NCBI GenBank assembly: GCA_005656395.1
Contig: SRSI01000079.1
Location: 868,001-932,000, forward strand
From: Strongyloides papillosus
Taxonomy: Eukaryota; Nematoda; Chromadorea; Rhabditida; Strongyloididae
DNA: 64,000 bases
Direction: 5' to 3'
Shown here: positions 48,716 to 60,308 of the stretch, piece by piece
Layout of the letters: each line of letters opens with the position of its first letter
Numbering within the stretch: position 1 is the stretch's first letter
The notes under the pieces: generated by a model
Databases searched by the model: none
Seen by the model: the letters and a program-made list of their open reading frames with translations, nothing else
What the model was told of the DNA's origin: nothing
Position numbers and translations under genes: made by a program

Positions 48716-50948
48716 ATTTATTACGCTCACAAATTTTTGTTCGAAATGCATAAATCATTATCTAAAATGAGACAATACAAAAATTAATTATTTTTTAATT
48801 TATTTTCATATATGTGTGTACATTGGCGTCATAAAATTATTCTTTGTGATATATTAAATCTAAAACTTTTTAATTCTTTAAGGTTTTACCCTTATTTGGA
48901 TTTATTTTTAAAAAAAATGAAATATTTTAAAAAGTACTCACCAATTTGAAGTGAAGATAATTAACTGAATTAATCAAAAAAAATATGAAAATTATTTACA
49001 TCATTGATAAAATATATTATAAACATGAAAGTTACAATAAGTAATGGGATTTATGAAAATTTAATATATTTAAAACTGAATTTAACTTACATGAAGAGAA
49101 AGAAATAAGAATGATATGTTTTACTGTGATTAAAAACGATTAAAAAATGTTTGCTATTTAATTTATACAATGGTACTGTAGTGGATGTATTTTTTTATTA
49201 CCAAATTAGAAGTTTCAAAAATTTTAAATTGATTTTTTAAAGTAATAAATTTTGTATTTGAAAGATGTTAGTAAATTTGTTATATTTATGACATATTAAT
49301 TCAATATAATTATCAAAAAATAAATTTATTTAACATGCATTCAAAATCATCTTATAATTTTATCGCATATATTATTTGTATATGCGATAATTTGACGACA
49401 TTATAACTCCAAGTGGTGAAATAAAATAAGAACAAAATATAATTTTAAAAATTGTATCGACCAAAATGTAAAACGAGTTAAAAAGAGCTAAATGGTCAAA
49501 TGAGATGGAAAACGATACAATAATTTGTGAGTGTTGACTAATTTTTTATTAATCTTTTTAATATTCAGTTTTCAAATTATTCAATGCTCGTACCTTTTAA
49601 ATGAGTTATAAATCATAAAGATTCATCAACTTTTAAAAGAGTTGTTTTTGGAACAAAACTATACAAAAATGTATCTAGAAGGTGCCCTTTTTTAAACATA
49701 ACTTGATCAATTGTAAACCAAAAGTTTTGTGATTTATTTTCTCCCTTAAGTTGAAAAAAGATACATCTGATGACAATATAATCATAATAAATGATCAAAT
49801 TTAAAAAGAATTATGTTTTAAACAAAATTGATTTTTACAATAAAAATGGAAAAAAGGCAAAAAAGTTGACATTCAAATTAATATAACTTCTTTTGTTGTT
49901 AAGCTATGAACTTTGTTAGAACTTTATTTTTAAAGTAAGAAATAGATCTATATAGTATATATTATTTTATTTGTTTCCATCACGTTATGACTAAGTTATA
50001 GTTATTTAAATTTTAAATTCTTTTTTCAAAATGGTCGTCACTCTTTGGATCATAACTCGGTCAATATTTAATACATTTATAAACATTGTGTTTCCACTCT
50101 ATTCTAGAAGTGTAACTTTTAAATGACATACTAATCAAATTGTGTTATTAAATTTGAAGAAAGTTATCTCTGAACAAGACCATACTAAAAGAGGGGTCAA
50201 AAAAGGGTGTTTTTAAGAATAACATGGGCAAATTGTAGTCAAAAATTTTTGAAATTGATCCAGCCCCTCTAGTTAGAAAAAACCACATCTTTTGGCTATT
50301 TAACCATAGAAATCGGTTAAATATAAGAGGAATACTGAGAGAGACGAATTTTTTTCCTTATTTTCTTTTTATTATAGAAATATTTTTCATTTATTATTAA
50401 AGTTATTTTTGGACAAAAATGTTTATTTATGTTACTTATCGTGTATGTAATAATAATTCATTTTTTTAATAAAGGTTACAGGATTGTAACATTTTTTATG
50501 ATAAGAGTATGATATAAATGTTTATAATTTAATTATATTATTTAAAAACCCAATAAATATTACAATAAAATGATTATGAAATAACCTTATTAAATGTTAA
50601 ATGAAACTGTAGTTGAAAAGTTTGTAACGCCGGTAATGGAGTTCCTATTTAATCTTTATTGTTTAATTATTTAATATTGTTTATTTCGGTTTGTTTATTG
50701 TTTGCTTATTAATTTACTTTCACAATCATTTTCTAGTTGAATAAATACTTTTTTTAGTAGAAGAAAGCAGTCTAAATTAATATTTCTATTAGGTAGGAAA
50801 GCCTAATTTATTAACTAATTTTTTAATTAATCATCATTCGTTTTGTTAACAGAAAAAAATAATATTTAATAAATATCTAAGATTTTATCGCATAAATGTT
50901 GCTTGCAAAATATAAAATTTAAATGAATGGAAAAAAATATCTTATTAA
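48716..50948. other. Gene-poor spacer with a dispersed repeat
   Basis: No supported gene. About 50,160-50,360 resembles 54,440-54,640 (shared order AAAGTTAT, a C-rich CCCCTC/CCCTCCCCCC, then ACATCTTTTG(A/G)CTATTT and ATCG(G/T)TTAAA), so an old dispersed repeat is present. Confidence 0.45.
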
Positions 50949-51563
50949 TTAACAAAATCCACAAGTTAAAGGACAATTAGTCTTCATTAAAGATTTATAA
51001 AGTGTATTTGTACACATATAGCTTTTCGAGGAACAGTCAGAAGAAGCATCTTTGCATGCGCTGGTACTTGTACTTCCTGATGAAGATGATGAGCTAGATG
51101 ATGATGAGGTACAGTATCCACAAGTTTTAGGACATTTTTGTTTCATTAAATCTTTATAAGTTGTATTTGTACATAAATAGCTTTTTGAGGAACAGTCAGA
51201 TAGAGCATCTGTACATGTGGTAGAACCAGAACCAGATGATCCAGATGATCCAGAGGAACCAGAAGAAGTAGTACAATATCCACAAGTCTTAGGACATTTC
51301 TCTTTCATTAAATTAAGGTATAAACTATTTGTACAATACGCAGCTAGTGAAGCACAGTCATTACTTCCTCCAGTTATTTGATCTGCGCAAGTTGTAGAAG
51401 AGGATTTAGTAGTAGTTGCTGTTGCTTTTGTTGTTGTTGTTGTTGTTGTTGAAGATGTTGATGTTTCTTCCGTTGTTATTAAGTCTGTGGTATTCTGACA
51501 ATGAGCAATTTTCATTGAAGTTAGATAAAGGGTTGCAATAAGGAAAAATTTTGTTGAAACCAT
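50949..51563 (-). CDS. Secreted protein with three ShK domains
   Basis: 204 residues. Signal peptide about 1-22, then a Thr-rich stretch. Three ShK domains begin near residues 58, 116 and 168, each six cysteines ending KTCGYC, KTCGYC or LTCGFC. They are joined by Ser/Gly and poly-Ser linkers. Domains 2 and 3 are near-identical (DCSSKSYLCTNT / DCSSKSYMCTNT), showing recent duplication. No enzyme domain. Typical of nematode secreted or surface-coat proteins; potassium-channel block is possible for the fold but not shown here. Confidence 0.88.
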   Translation of the reverse strand: MVSTKFFLIATLYLTSMKIAHCQNTTDLITTEETSTSSTTTTTTTKATATTTKSSSTTCADQITGGSNDCASLAAYCTNSLYLNLMKEKCPKTCGYCTTSSGSSGSSGSSGSGSTTCTDALSDCSSKSYLCTNTTYKDLMKQKCPKTCGYCTSSSSSSSSSSGSTSTSACKDASSDCSSKSYMCTNTLYKSLMKTNCPLTCGFC

Positions 51564-51851
51564 ACTTATTATTTTTATAAATATGAAATGTGTGAAGTGA
51601 TGTTTTAGAAAATTTTCCCTTTATATATATTCAAGAAAAAAAGAAGGATTTTAACAAAATTTAATAAGAACATCTGAACAAATTTTTGACACATTTTCTA
51701 TTGTTAAGCAGGTGACAAAAGATAATAAAACTTATGGTAGAAATCTATTTTTTATAAGTTTAAATTTACATTATCTGGCACAAAAATTTTTATTTGTTAA
51801 CAAATAAAATAGAATAAATATGTTTATAACGTGATTATAAGTTCCTATGTT

Positions 51852-53497
51852 TAGCAACCTGCACAATTTTTCCACCAAAATTTCAAACTTTCCCTAACTT
51901 TCTAAAAATTGGTGTGTATAGAGAATTTTATGCGCTGATTTCATTTTTAAAATAATATTTCAAAAATGTTAAGTGTAAACACCCAAAAATGGGAGTAAAC
52001 AAATTTTCGCGTAGGGGTGAAATGTTACAGAGACGCCATTCCAATTACCGTTAGAAAATTAATTTATTTGTTTATTTATAGTATATCTAGGTAAATAAAT
52101 AATCATTTATTAATTAAAAGAGAAGTATTAATTACTAAGAGACTTTGGAGGATGTTTATTTAAAAAAAAGTAAAAAATAACGTTTAAAGACAAATTTTTA
52201 ATAAACAAGTTTATGGTCAACAAAAAATAATATTTTTTGAAGCCCCCCGGTTACCTGAGAATATGGTCAATGGCTTATTTTGTAGCCAAGACTTTATTCT
52301 TCAACCTCATTTGACGGATTTTTAATATCTTGTTTTAAAATCGAGTTATTAACTTTTAAACAATTTTTCATAAATTTTTGTCATACTAAATTGTCGACAA
52401 AAAATAATATTTATTGAAGCCCCTAGGCTATCTGAGTGTATATTCAATAGCTCATTTTGAAGCCAAGACTTTATACTTCAAAATCATCAGACGAATTTTT
52501 ATTATCTTGTTTTAAAATCAAGTTATTGAGTTTCAAATAATTTTTTATAAATTTTTGGCATACGAGATTGTCGACAAAAAATAATACTTATTGAAGCCCC
52601 CAGGCTACCTGAGAATATGGTCAATAGCTCGTTTTGTAGCCAACACATTAATCTTAAATCTGATTTGACGGATTTTTTATATCTGTTTTTATTACGGAGA
52701 TATTTACATTTGAATATTTTTTTTGCAAACTTTTTTTTCGTAAAATTACTCTAAATTGTCGACATATTTTAAAATAGCTTGAGACCTCCAGGCTACCTAT
52801 GAAGACGGTTAATATCTCATTTGATAGCCAAGACCTTCTTCTAAAATCGCATGGAGGCGATTTTTGATATCTGTCTTTATTAGGGAGATATTTATATTTA
52901 AATATTTTTTTTGCAAACTTTTTTTTCGTAAAATTACCCTAAATTGTCGACATATTTTAAAATAGCTTGAGGCCTCCAGGCTACCTATGAAGACGGTTAA
53001 TATCTCATTTGATAGCCAAGACCTTCTTCTAAAATCGCATGGAGACGATTTTTGATATCTGTCTTTATTAGGGAGATATTTATATTTGAATATTTTTTTT
53101 GCAAACTTTTTTTTCGTAAAATTACCCTAAATTGTCGACACATTTTAAAATAGCTTGAGGCCTCCAGGCTACCTATGAAGACGGTTAATATCTCATTTGA
53201 TAGCCAAGACCTTCTTCTAAAATCGCATGGAGACGATTTTTGATATCTGTCTTTATTAGGGAGATATGAGTCAAATGGTTAAGTGCCAAAAAACTTTTTT
53301 CAATTTTTTCTTACAATTTTTATATTTCTAGATTCAGATTTCTATGCTGATTACGAATACCACATTTATTTTTTATTTTTTTTGCTTATTTAAATGTTAT
53401 TTAAAGTTATTTATAGTTTTGAGGGGGGTACATTTTTCATCTACTTTTTTATGTTGGAACAACGTTTTTTCAAAATACAGGATTGTGCAGGTTGCTA
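51852..53497. mobile_element. Non-autonomous TIR element B (8-bp target duplication)
   Basis: 1,646 bp with perfect 16-bp inverted ends TAGCAACCTGCACAAT, flanked by the perfect 8-bp direct repeat CCTATGTT (51844-51851 and 53498-53505). The first ten bases equal those of the element at 20173-22155. It carries six internal tandem units homologous to those of element A. No transposase frame, so it depends on a transposase in trans. Confidence 0.88.
52239..53280 (+). repeat. Tandem array of six 177/188-bp units in element B
   Basis: The start GA(A/G/GG)GCC(C/T)CC..GGCTA(C/T)CT recurs at 52239, 52416, 52593, 52781, 52969 and 53157: 177, 177, 188, 188, 188. Each unit has TAGCCAA and a TTGTCGACA palindrome. 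The last three units are nearly identical, the first three older. Aligned with the reverse complement of the element A unit, TTGAAGCC and TTTTGTAGCCAA lie 33 nt apart in both. Confidence 0.9.
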
Positions 53498-53553
53498 CCT
53501 ATGTTTGTAAATTAGTACCTTGGATTTTAAACTATTTAAATATTTGTTCTTTG

Positions 53554-53556
<3 letters not shown>

Positions 53557-53590
<34 letters not shown>
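53557..53590. repeat. (TA)n microsatellite
   Basis: About 17 perfect AT dinucleotides just outside TIR element B. Confidence 0.97.
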
Positions 53591-53593
<3 letters not shown>

Positions 53594-54854
53594 TATAGCT
53601 TTTTTTCCTATTTTTTCATAAAATTTTCCCAAATTAAAAATAATTTTTAATCTTTGATCATTCAATTTGAAAATATGAAATAAAATTTATAAATGAAAAT
53701 ATTAATTATTTCGAAAATATACTAGTTAAAACAGTAACGATAGAAATAAAACTGTTCTTTTCACGTAATTTTAAATATTGTTGAAAAAACTAATATATAA
53801 CTGTTACGTGTCGTCTAGATTTTATTTAGTTTAGTTTTCAGTTACTCATCCATTGCTGTGTTTTATTAAAAATTAATAAATATTGTTTAGTTCTAGTAAC
53901 GGCTGTAAGGAGTTAGCAAAAATAATAATATTTGTTTAATAGTAAGTAAACGGCAATAAGATGTTAAAATAAAATTTAGGTGGCCACTATTTATTATTTG
54001 TAATCTTATTAATTTTACAATAAATTTTTCTACTACCTTGTATGTAGGCACCACCAAAACTTTTTAAAAATTTTACTTAAGGTATTTATAATTAACTATT
54101 GTTCTTATTTTATTATTATATAAAGATCTATAAGACCAAAAAAATACCTTGCTTTATCAATAACAATAAAAACACCTTTTAATATAAAAAAGTTACATTT
54201 ATTTTGATGGTGAAAAACGTATATAAATTTTGACTATCTATAACTTCGTTAAGAATCTAACTTTTGTTGTGTAATTTACAAAATTGTAATAGTGCGTATC
54301 TCAGCTACAATATTTTTATATTATCGCATTTGTAGCTTAAGAATAAACAAAGTTATATGTGCAAATTTCTGGGAGTTTTTCGTGACCCACCCTGTATAAA
54401 CCATCGTATTTTATCTATTCTGAAAGAACATTATTCTTTAGTCAAAGTTATGCTAAAGAAAGAGCAAAAAAATAGTGATTTTTAAAAAAAAAACTTAGTC
54501 AATACTGGTTACAAATGACTGAAACTAATTCCCTCCCCCCAAATTTAAAAAAACATCTTTTGACTATTTGCTTATAAAAATCGTTTAAAAGTTGAGAGAA
54601 ATTATGGTGAAGACTAAATTTTCCCTATTATAGATTTAAGAGGACTAAAATTTAAATTAAGACTAATCTTGTAACAATAATGATGGATTGCAAATTTTAT
54701 TCTAAATATAAATTACCATTTAAATGTTTTTTAACATCATTTTGAATTACTTTGAAATTCAATTTTCAATGAATAGCATTCCAAAATGAAAAAAACTAGT
54801 AACGGGTAATTTAATTTTCATCCACCTGGAACGGAAAGGGATGTCATCAAAATA
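53591..54854. other. Spacer with decayed transposon-like pieces
   Basis: No supported gene. At about 54,208-54,403 the ends are imperfect inverted copies: GGTGAAAAACG at the left and, reading inward from the right, CAGGGTGGGTCACGAAAAAC, then AAATTTGCACATATAACTT against AAATTTTGACTATCTATAACTT. This may be a MITE or one decayed transposon end. The piece 54,440-54,640 is the dispersed repeat shared with 50,160-50,360. Confidence 0.35.
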
Positions 54855-55435
54855 ATGAATGAGGATATTGTAGAAAAGTGTGAACGAGAGTTTGAAAAAT
54901 TGAGAGATCAAAATATTTATAATGAGAATTCCTATTATTATTGTATTAGTGAAGAGATTAATAAAAAGCTGAATGTAAACATAAAAAGAATGGACTATAA
55001 AGATGCTTTTTTATCCCCTTATCTATGGTAAAAAGTCCTTTGTTTTATATATGTATTTTCATTATAATAGGTATCTTTAGAGCTTTTGCATGTTATTGTA
55101 TCAAAAAAAAATTATAAAAGAAAGAGAAGAAAAGTAGTAGCATTTGTAAATCATGTAATTCTATCTTATCAGAAAAATCATACAATTCATCAGCAACTCT
55201 AAAACGTATAAATAAAAATAAAGAAAATTTGTTTAAGAATTGTCAAAATAACTCCAGAAATAAGCTATCTAAAAATGATATGTCGAGAGCTAATGTAAGT
55301 CGAGTCAAAGTAAACGCAAAAGAAGTTAATGAAACAAGGATGAAGGAAACAACTAGAAAATTTGATACAACTCTTCCATCTATAAGTATTGTTTCGAGGA
55401 TGCCTCAAAGTTCAACTTGGAGTGTAAAATAACAA
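54855..55435 (+). other. Possible small broken gene
   Basis: A 58-residue frame (54855-55031) starting MNEDIVEKCEREFEKL is charged and protein-like. It is followed by a plausible intron (GTAAAA near 55,028 to ATAATAG near 55,071) and then by an in-frame stop. A second polar, Lys/Ser/Asn-rich frame runs from about 55,133 to 55,432, ending SSTWSVK. Together they look like the head and tail of one diverged membrane or basic protein gene broken by a frameshift, resembling the organisation of the Lys-rich gene 380 nt downstream. Weak support. Confidence 0.2.
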
Positions 55436-55815
55436 TAGATTAATCTAAAAAAAATTATTTTATTTATCATATTCAAATTAATAGTATAACCATTATAAAT
55501 ATCTTTCATTTACTTTAATTGATTATTGCATACAATGTTTTTATGAATTTTGACATTCTGTTCAATATTAAGATTAGATAATTAATTTAAAAATTTTTGA
55601 ATTTGCATTTTTAGGTATATCCACAGTTTCTATGCAGGAAAATTTACAATAATTAAATATAATTGGGTAGGCAAAATTTTTTAATTAGTAAAATTGTATA
55701 AATATCAATTGTTAAATTTCTGCTATATTTAAATTTACAGCATAAAAAGTTCTTATAATCATTTTTTTATTGTAAATTTATTATTTTGTCTTATATATTT
55801 AACTGTGATATCAAA

Positions 55816-56610
55816 ATGTTTTCCGATGAAGCGGGCTCTAGAGTTTATCGTCGTCATAAGCGTAGTGCAACTGTTGTTAGTGAAAAACCAAAGAATGTAT
55901 CAGATACAAATGAACCTAAAAAATCAAATGGAAGTGGTACTAGTAGTGTTCGCATGTCGTTACAAGCTAATGTGTTTAATAATACAGCTAATATCACCGA
56001 TAATGTTACTACGAACTCGACTAATAATAATACAAAAACAGAATATCAAATAAGTGTTTCACAAGTGAAAACAGACAACGGTACTTCTGTTGTTACAAAA
56101 ATTGTCAGCAACGTGGACAGTAAACATAAGGAGGCGAAAGAAAGTGGAGAAACTACTCATCTTAGCAATGTCGCTGAAAGTGGAGGAAGCTCGATTTGCA
56201 TGTATGTCTTCTTCATAGCTATAATAGGTCTTATTGGTGTTGGTGGAATATTTTATATTACAAAAATGCAAAAGAAAAACTCTTTTGAAAATAGTAATAC
56301 AGAAAGTGCATCAAGTTCTGCTGGTAGTACTTCACATACACCAAAACAAAAAAATCCCAAGGAAAAAACGGAAACAAATACTTCTGAAGACAATGATGCA
56401 GATTCCGTCAAAAGTAAGAAAGAAAGTGCGGATAAACCAAAAGATAAGGTTGCTTCTAAAGTTGAAAAGAATAATAACCACACTAAAGGATCAAAAACGA
56501 AGAATAAAGGTAAAAATAAGAAAAAAACTGTTGATTTGAAGAATTTTGACGTGACTGCAGCATCTACAACTGAAAAGGTTGTCCAGAGTAAGACTAAACG
56601 AAAAAAATAA
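55816..56610 (+). CDS. Single-pass membrane protein with Lys-rich cytoplasmic tail
   Basis: 264 residues from the ATG at 55816 (context AAAATG). The N-terminal half is polar with RRHKRS near residue 13 and many N-glycosylation sequons (NNT, NIT, NVT, NST). One helix lies near residues 128-149 (ICMYVFFIAIIGLIGVGGIF), then a ~115-residue tail dominated by Lys, Ser, Glu and Asn, ending KSKTKRKK. There is no classical signal peptide. The layout resembles the tandem single-pass proteins at 32-36 kb (ectodomain, one helix, basic tail), but no motif is shared. Function unknown. Confidence 0.68.
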   Translation: MFSDEAGSRVYRRHKRSATVVSEKPKNVSDTNEPKKSNGSGTSSVRMSLQANVFNNTANITDNVTTNSTNNNTKTEYQISVSQVKTDNGTSVVTKIVSNVDSKHKEAKESGETTHLSNVAESGGSSICMYVFFIAIIGLIGVGGIFYITKMQKKNSFENSNTESASSSAGSTSHTPKQKNPKEKTETNTSEDNDADSVKSKKESADKPKDKVASKVEKNNNHTKGSKTKNKGKNKKKTVDLKNFDVTAASTTEKVVQSKTKRKK

Positions 56611-57356
56611 TTATATTTAAATTTCATTGTATTAAATCTACATATATACAAATACTAGATAGTTACATAATCAAAAATATTTAATAGAAATATCGTAAAA
56701 TTGATAATTTTTAATAAATTCACGTGTGTATTATTTATTTTTAATAAAGGCATAGTTTTACTGTATAATAAAATAATACTTTATGTGGCTTTTATATATA
56801 TCTTTGATTTTTTTCAGTTAATTTAATTTCATTACTAAAATATGTGGTTCGAAAGAATGAACTAAAAGTGTCTTTTGAGTCAAAAGTCTAGATATCATTT
56901 TAATAATAGTTTGTTAATGAAAGATGGCTCATAAGTAATCATTCCATGATATCATATTCTTTCTATTAAAAGTTTTAGAAATGTTAAATAGTTATTCACC
57001 TTTTGGCATTCTGTTAAAATAATATATAGGCATTAATAAAGAATTGTTAAATTAAAATAAAGGTATCTTTTATCTTGTTATTTAGTGGAATAAAAAAATT
57101 CTCATATTCTTTTTCTGCAATTTCCAATAGTTCCATTTCCTTACAGAATTCTTTCTTATATTAAAGATTATCTTAACAAATGTAGCATAAAAATTAAGAA
57201 AATCTAAATAGTTGCTATTAAAAAATTATAATATAATATTATTATTTCCATAACATTAGTTATTTTTTGTTGCAAAGATAAAGTAATATATTTTCTGTCA
57301 CTACATTTTCACAGAAATTTTTAATATATTGTTACCTTTTAATTATCCTATAAATT
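56611..57356. other. Intergenic, nothing identified
   Basis: AT-rich spacer with no supported feature. Confidence 0.5.
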
Positions 57357-58004
57357 ATGGAATTCAATATTACAAAATCTATATTATATATAATGTTTGT
57401 ATTTGCAATATTTGGAATTTTTGGAAACTCTTTTATAATCCTTGTAACAATAATAAACTAAGATTTAAAGCATTCATCACGCATACTTCTCTCAATACTC
57501 TGTTTTTGTTATTCTATCTGTTTACTATCAGAGATTGTTGCAACAATAAAAAAATTAATCGGTGATTTCAATATATCTGTTTCTAGATGTTATTACACCA
57601 GTGCCCTTCATATTTTCATTGAACACCTTGATATCTATGTTGCTACTATTTTATATTTTGATAGAAGTTTATCAATTTGTTTTCCATTTACAATTAACAA
57701 GTACAAGATATATAAATTTTCATATATTACTACTTTAATTACTCCAAGAAATATTTTGGCACAATTTTTTTTAGTTACAAGTTATTTCTTTTTCGAAGAA
57801 CGTACTATTACAAGTTGTATGTTGCCTAGAGCAATGTCAATGATTATAAAACAAATTTCAAACTATTATCACCTTGTTCTTGCAATTTTAATGATTATCC
57901 TTCAAATGGTAATGTATATTGGTTTATGTTTCTCAAGTAAGTTTGTTTTAAAATTTGTTAAAAGTTTTACTAAAGATAATATTATATACTGGGGTACAAT
58001 ATAA
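57357..58004 (+). pseudogene. Serpentine (srsx-like) chemoreceptor pseudogene
   Basis: One frame runs from ATG 57357 to 58004 apart from a single TAA near 57,459, right after TM1. TM1 ends FGIFGNSFIILVTI with the conserved Asn; TM2 follows as HSSRILLSILCFCYSICLLSEI. TM3 ends in a DRY-like DRSLSICFP, typical of nematode srsx-type receptors. TM4 and TM5 follow, then the frame ends near IYWGTI before TM6-7. So the gene has one nonsense codon and a lost 3' third. It would have been a chemosensory GPCR. Confidence 0.68.
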
Positions 58005-58064
58005 ATAATATAACAATTAATGATAATTAGAATATAGCGATTATTCAATTTTATTCTCACTTAC

Positions 58065-58254
58065 CACAAGAAAATTTTAAAAAATTTTCACATGGATCTA
58101 CATCAAAATTGAAATATCCATAAACACTTTTAGATGCTGTTTCATTATCCATTTTTTTTATACTTCTCCAACCCTTTTTAATGCCATCAAGAAAACCTCC
58201 TTGTGATACAGAAAAAAGCTCATAAGTATAAAGAATTAAAATAAAACCATTCAT
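58065..58254 (-). pseudogene. M13 peptidase 5' fragment N6
   Basis: Start ATG, signal peptide (MNGFILILYTYELFSVSQGG) and the N-terminal DVDPCENFLKFSCGK remain. The next codon, Trp in the other copies, is TGA, and homology to the array stops there. The opposite-strand receptor pseudogene begins about 60 nt further on. Confidence 0.75.
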
Positions 58255-58789
58255 ATTAAATGTGGTGAATGATTGTTAGTATTTAATTTCTGAGAAATTT
58301 CTTAGCATTATATACAAAAAACGACAGTGATTCATTTAATGTACAAATTTAACAGTCTAATAAAATATATTTTTTAAGCAAAGCAACTTAACACGATTTT
58401 TCATATATAGAGATATATAAAAAAATTATAATTTTTATTATAAGGTATGAATTTACGTTAAAATCGTTTTTATATGCTATTTTTATTATTATATGCTAAT
58501 TATTATAAATAGTATCATTGTTTAAAAAGTTGTCACTTGATTATATTATCCAACAATCACATTTCTTTTAAAAAAGCCACAAAACAAAGATTAAAAATTT
58601 GGAACATTCATAGCAATATTGTTGTTTTTAAATATTTTAAAATAAAAATTCTCGTTTTTCTAAAGTTTATCAATGGTATTTCTAAGTTAGACTCGTTTAT
58701 TATAGAATTCATTTTTAAAGTAAATATTTTACTATTTAAAGTATTCAAATTAAAAAAATTATATAAAGATATAGATAAAATGGAAATTT
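58255..58789. other. M13 array spacer
   Basis: Same repeated flank as the other spacers of the array; no gene. Confidence 0.6.
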
Positions 58790-60308
58790 TTAATTTTCTT
58801 TTTGTTTTCTCCATAATTCACATTTATCTTCAGGATTCATTATACTATTTAATTTACATTCAAAGGCATCAGCAAATGGTTTATAATTTGATAAAACTAC
58901 ATTAGTGCGTATTTCTGCTGGAGAGTGTCTTCCCTTATCTATTTGTTTTTCTAAATAGACTTTACTTTTATACTCACAATAACTTCTACCAGCACTAATA
59001 AAAAATAATTGTTCATTGGTGAATTTCTCAAAACCAGGAACTCCTTTATCTTTACCACCATTGCTCTGAAGCCATTTCATGTAAGCTCTATGAGCAATTT
59101 TAATTCCACCATTGTCAGCAATATTTTCACCTAATGTATTTAAACCATTTATACTCTTATTAGTTATACTTTCTTTTTGTAAACCGTATTGTTTAGCAAA
59201 ACAAGCACTTTTTTCTTCAAAATTTTTAATTGACATTTGAGTGACGTTAAATTTATTTTTATTATCGCCTTCAAATATAATTTTATAATTGTCACTATCA
59301 AAAGCATGCAACATTTCATGACCGATAGTATATCCGATACCACCATAATTAAGTGACATTGGATAGTATACACTAAATGATGGCTCATTCAAAATATCTG
59401 AATTCAATAAAAAAAAATTTTCTATATGACCGTACCCTGCATTACCGTTTACATACTTGTTTATAAATATTTGAGGTCTGAAAATTTTCACAGTACATGA
59501 TCCCAAATCATCCTCACAATCGTACGATAATGCTCTATAATGTTTAATGGTTTTCAAAATATCTGCAATGTGATCGTTATAATTTATTCCTATATTTTCA
59601 TAACAATACTTCATTAAGTGTACATCAGATAAGCCATAAATGTCGTGATTTTTTACGAATTTCATTGTATTAAGTTTATGCAAAAAATGTTTTCTTGTTT
59701 CTTCATCAAATATATCCTTCTTTTCATCTATTAATAATCTAAATTCTTGTTCAATTCTTTTAATCATATCTTTTATTATATTTTAGTCACCATTTTTTTC
59801 ACATTTTATTTTGTTTCTTTCCATAAATACTGAACTTAAAGCATATTTTCCAAAGTTCAAAATTTCTGTTTGGCAATCTTCAAATTTATCTTCATGTAGA
59901 TCATTACATTTTCCTCGTGAATTATAAATAGTATTAACTACTTTTGATTCATTATTATGTTTTCCTTCGTTAAATTCTAAAAGAAAATAATTAAAGACAA
60001 AAAATATTATCTTTAACAAATTTATTGAAGTTTATGTTATGGTTTACAACATAAATATTCTTACCACTTCCATATATCATTTGTTGAGTTTTAATCCATT
60101 TGCTACAAGAGAATCTATAAAAATTATCACACGGTTCTAAATCAAGGTCAAGGAAATCATAAAGACTTCTAGAAGCCGGATCTTTATACCACAATTCAAA
60201 AAAAAACTTTTTTAAATCCATCCAAGTATCCTTAACCAAATCAGGAAAACTTCCTTGTGACACAGAAAAAAGTGCATTAATATAGAGGGAAAAATAATAA
60301 AATTTCAT
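58790..60308 (-). pseudogene. M13 peptidase pseudogene N4 (best preserved)
   Basis: Aligned ATG at 60306-60308 with signal peptide and DLEPCDNFYRFSCSKW. The intron donor, GT in N1-N3, is AT here (near 60,021), and an in-frame TAA sits at 59783-59785 where the others have a Tyr-like codon. The 325-residue frame after it is intact to the end, with NAGY, GHEMLH, ENIADNGG and NPEDKCELW. If splicing or readthrough rescued it, the product could be active; as written it is most likely a young pseudogene. Confidence 0.72.

Noticed and set aside
53344..53592. 82-residue plus frame
   Set aside because: Runs across the end of a TIR element and into a (TA)n microsatellite that encodes Ile-Tyr repeats.
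56253..56651. 132-residue hydrophobic minus-strand frame
   Set aside because: Antisense of the Lys-rich tail of the gene at 55816; Phe/Leu/Ser content is the complement of AAG/AAA/GAA codons.
56845..56860. GGTTCGAAAG as a tRNA B box
   Set aside because: Lacks the terminal CC, no A box at the right distance and no cloverleaf could be drawn.
58064..58065. GTAAGT at the end of M13 fragment N6 as a splice donor
   Set aside because: The other copies have GGT AAA TGG here; one A-to-G and a Trp-to-stop change create GTAAGT by chance, and no downstream M13 exon exists to splice to.
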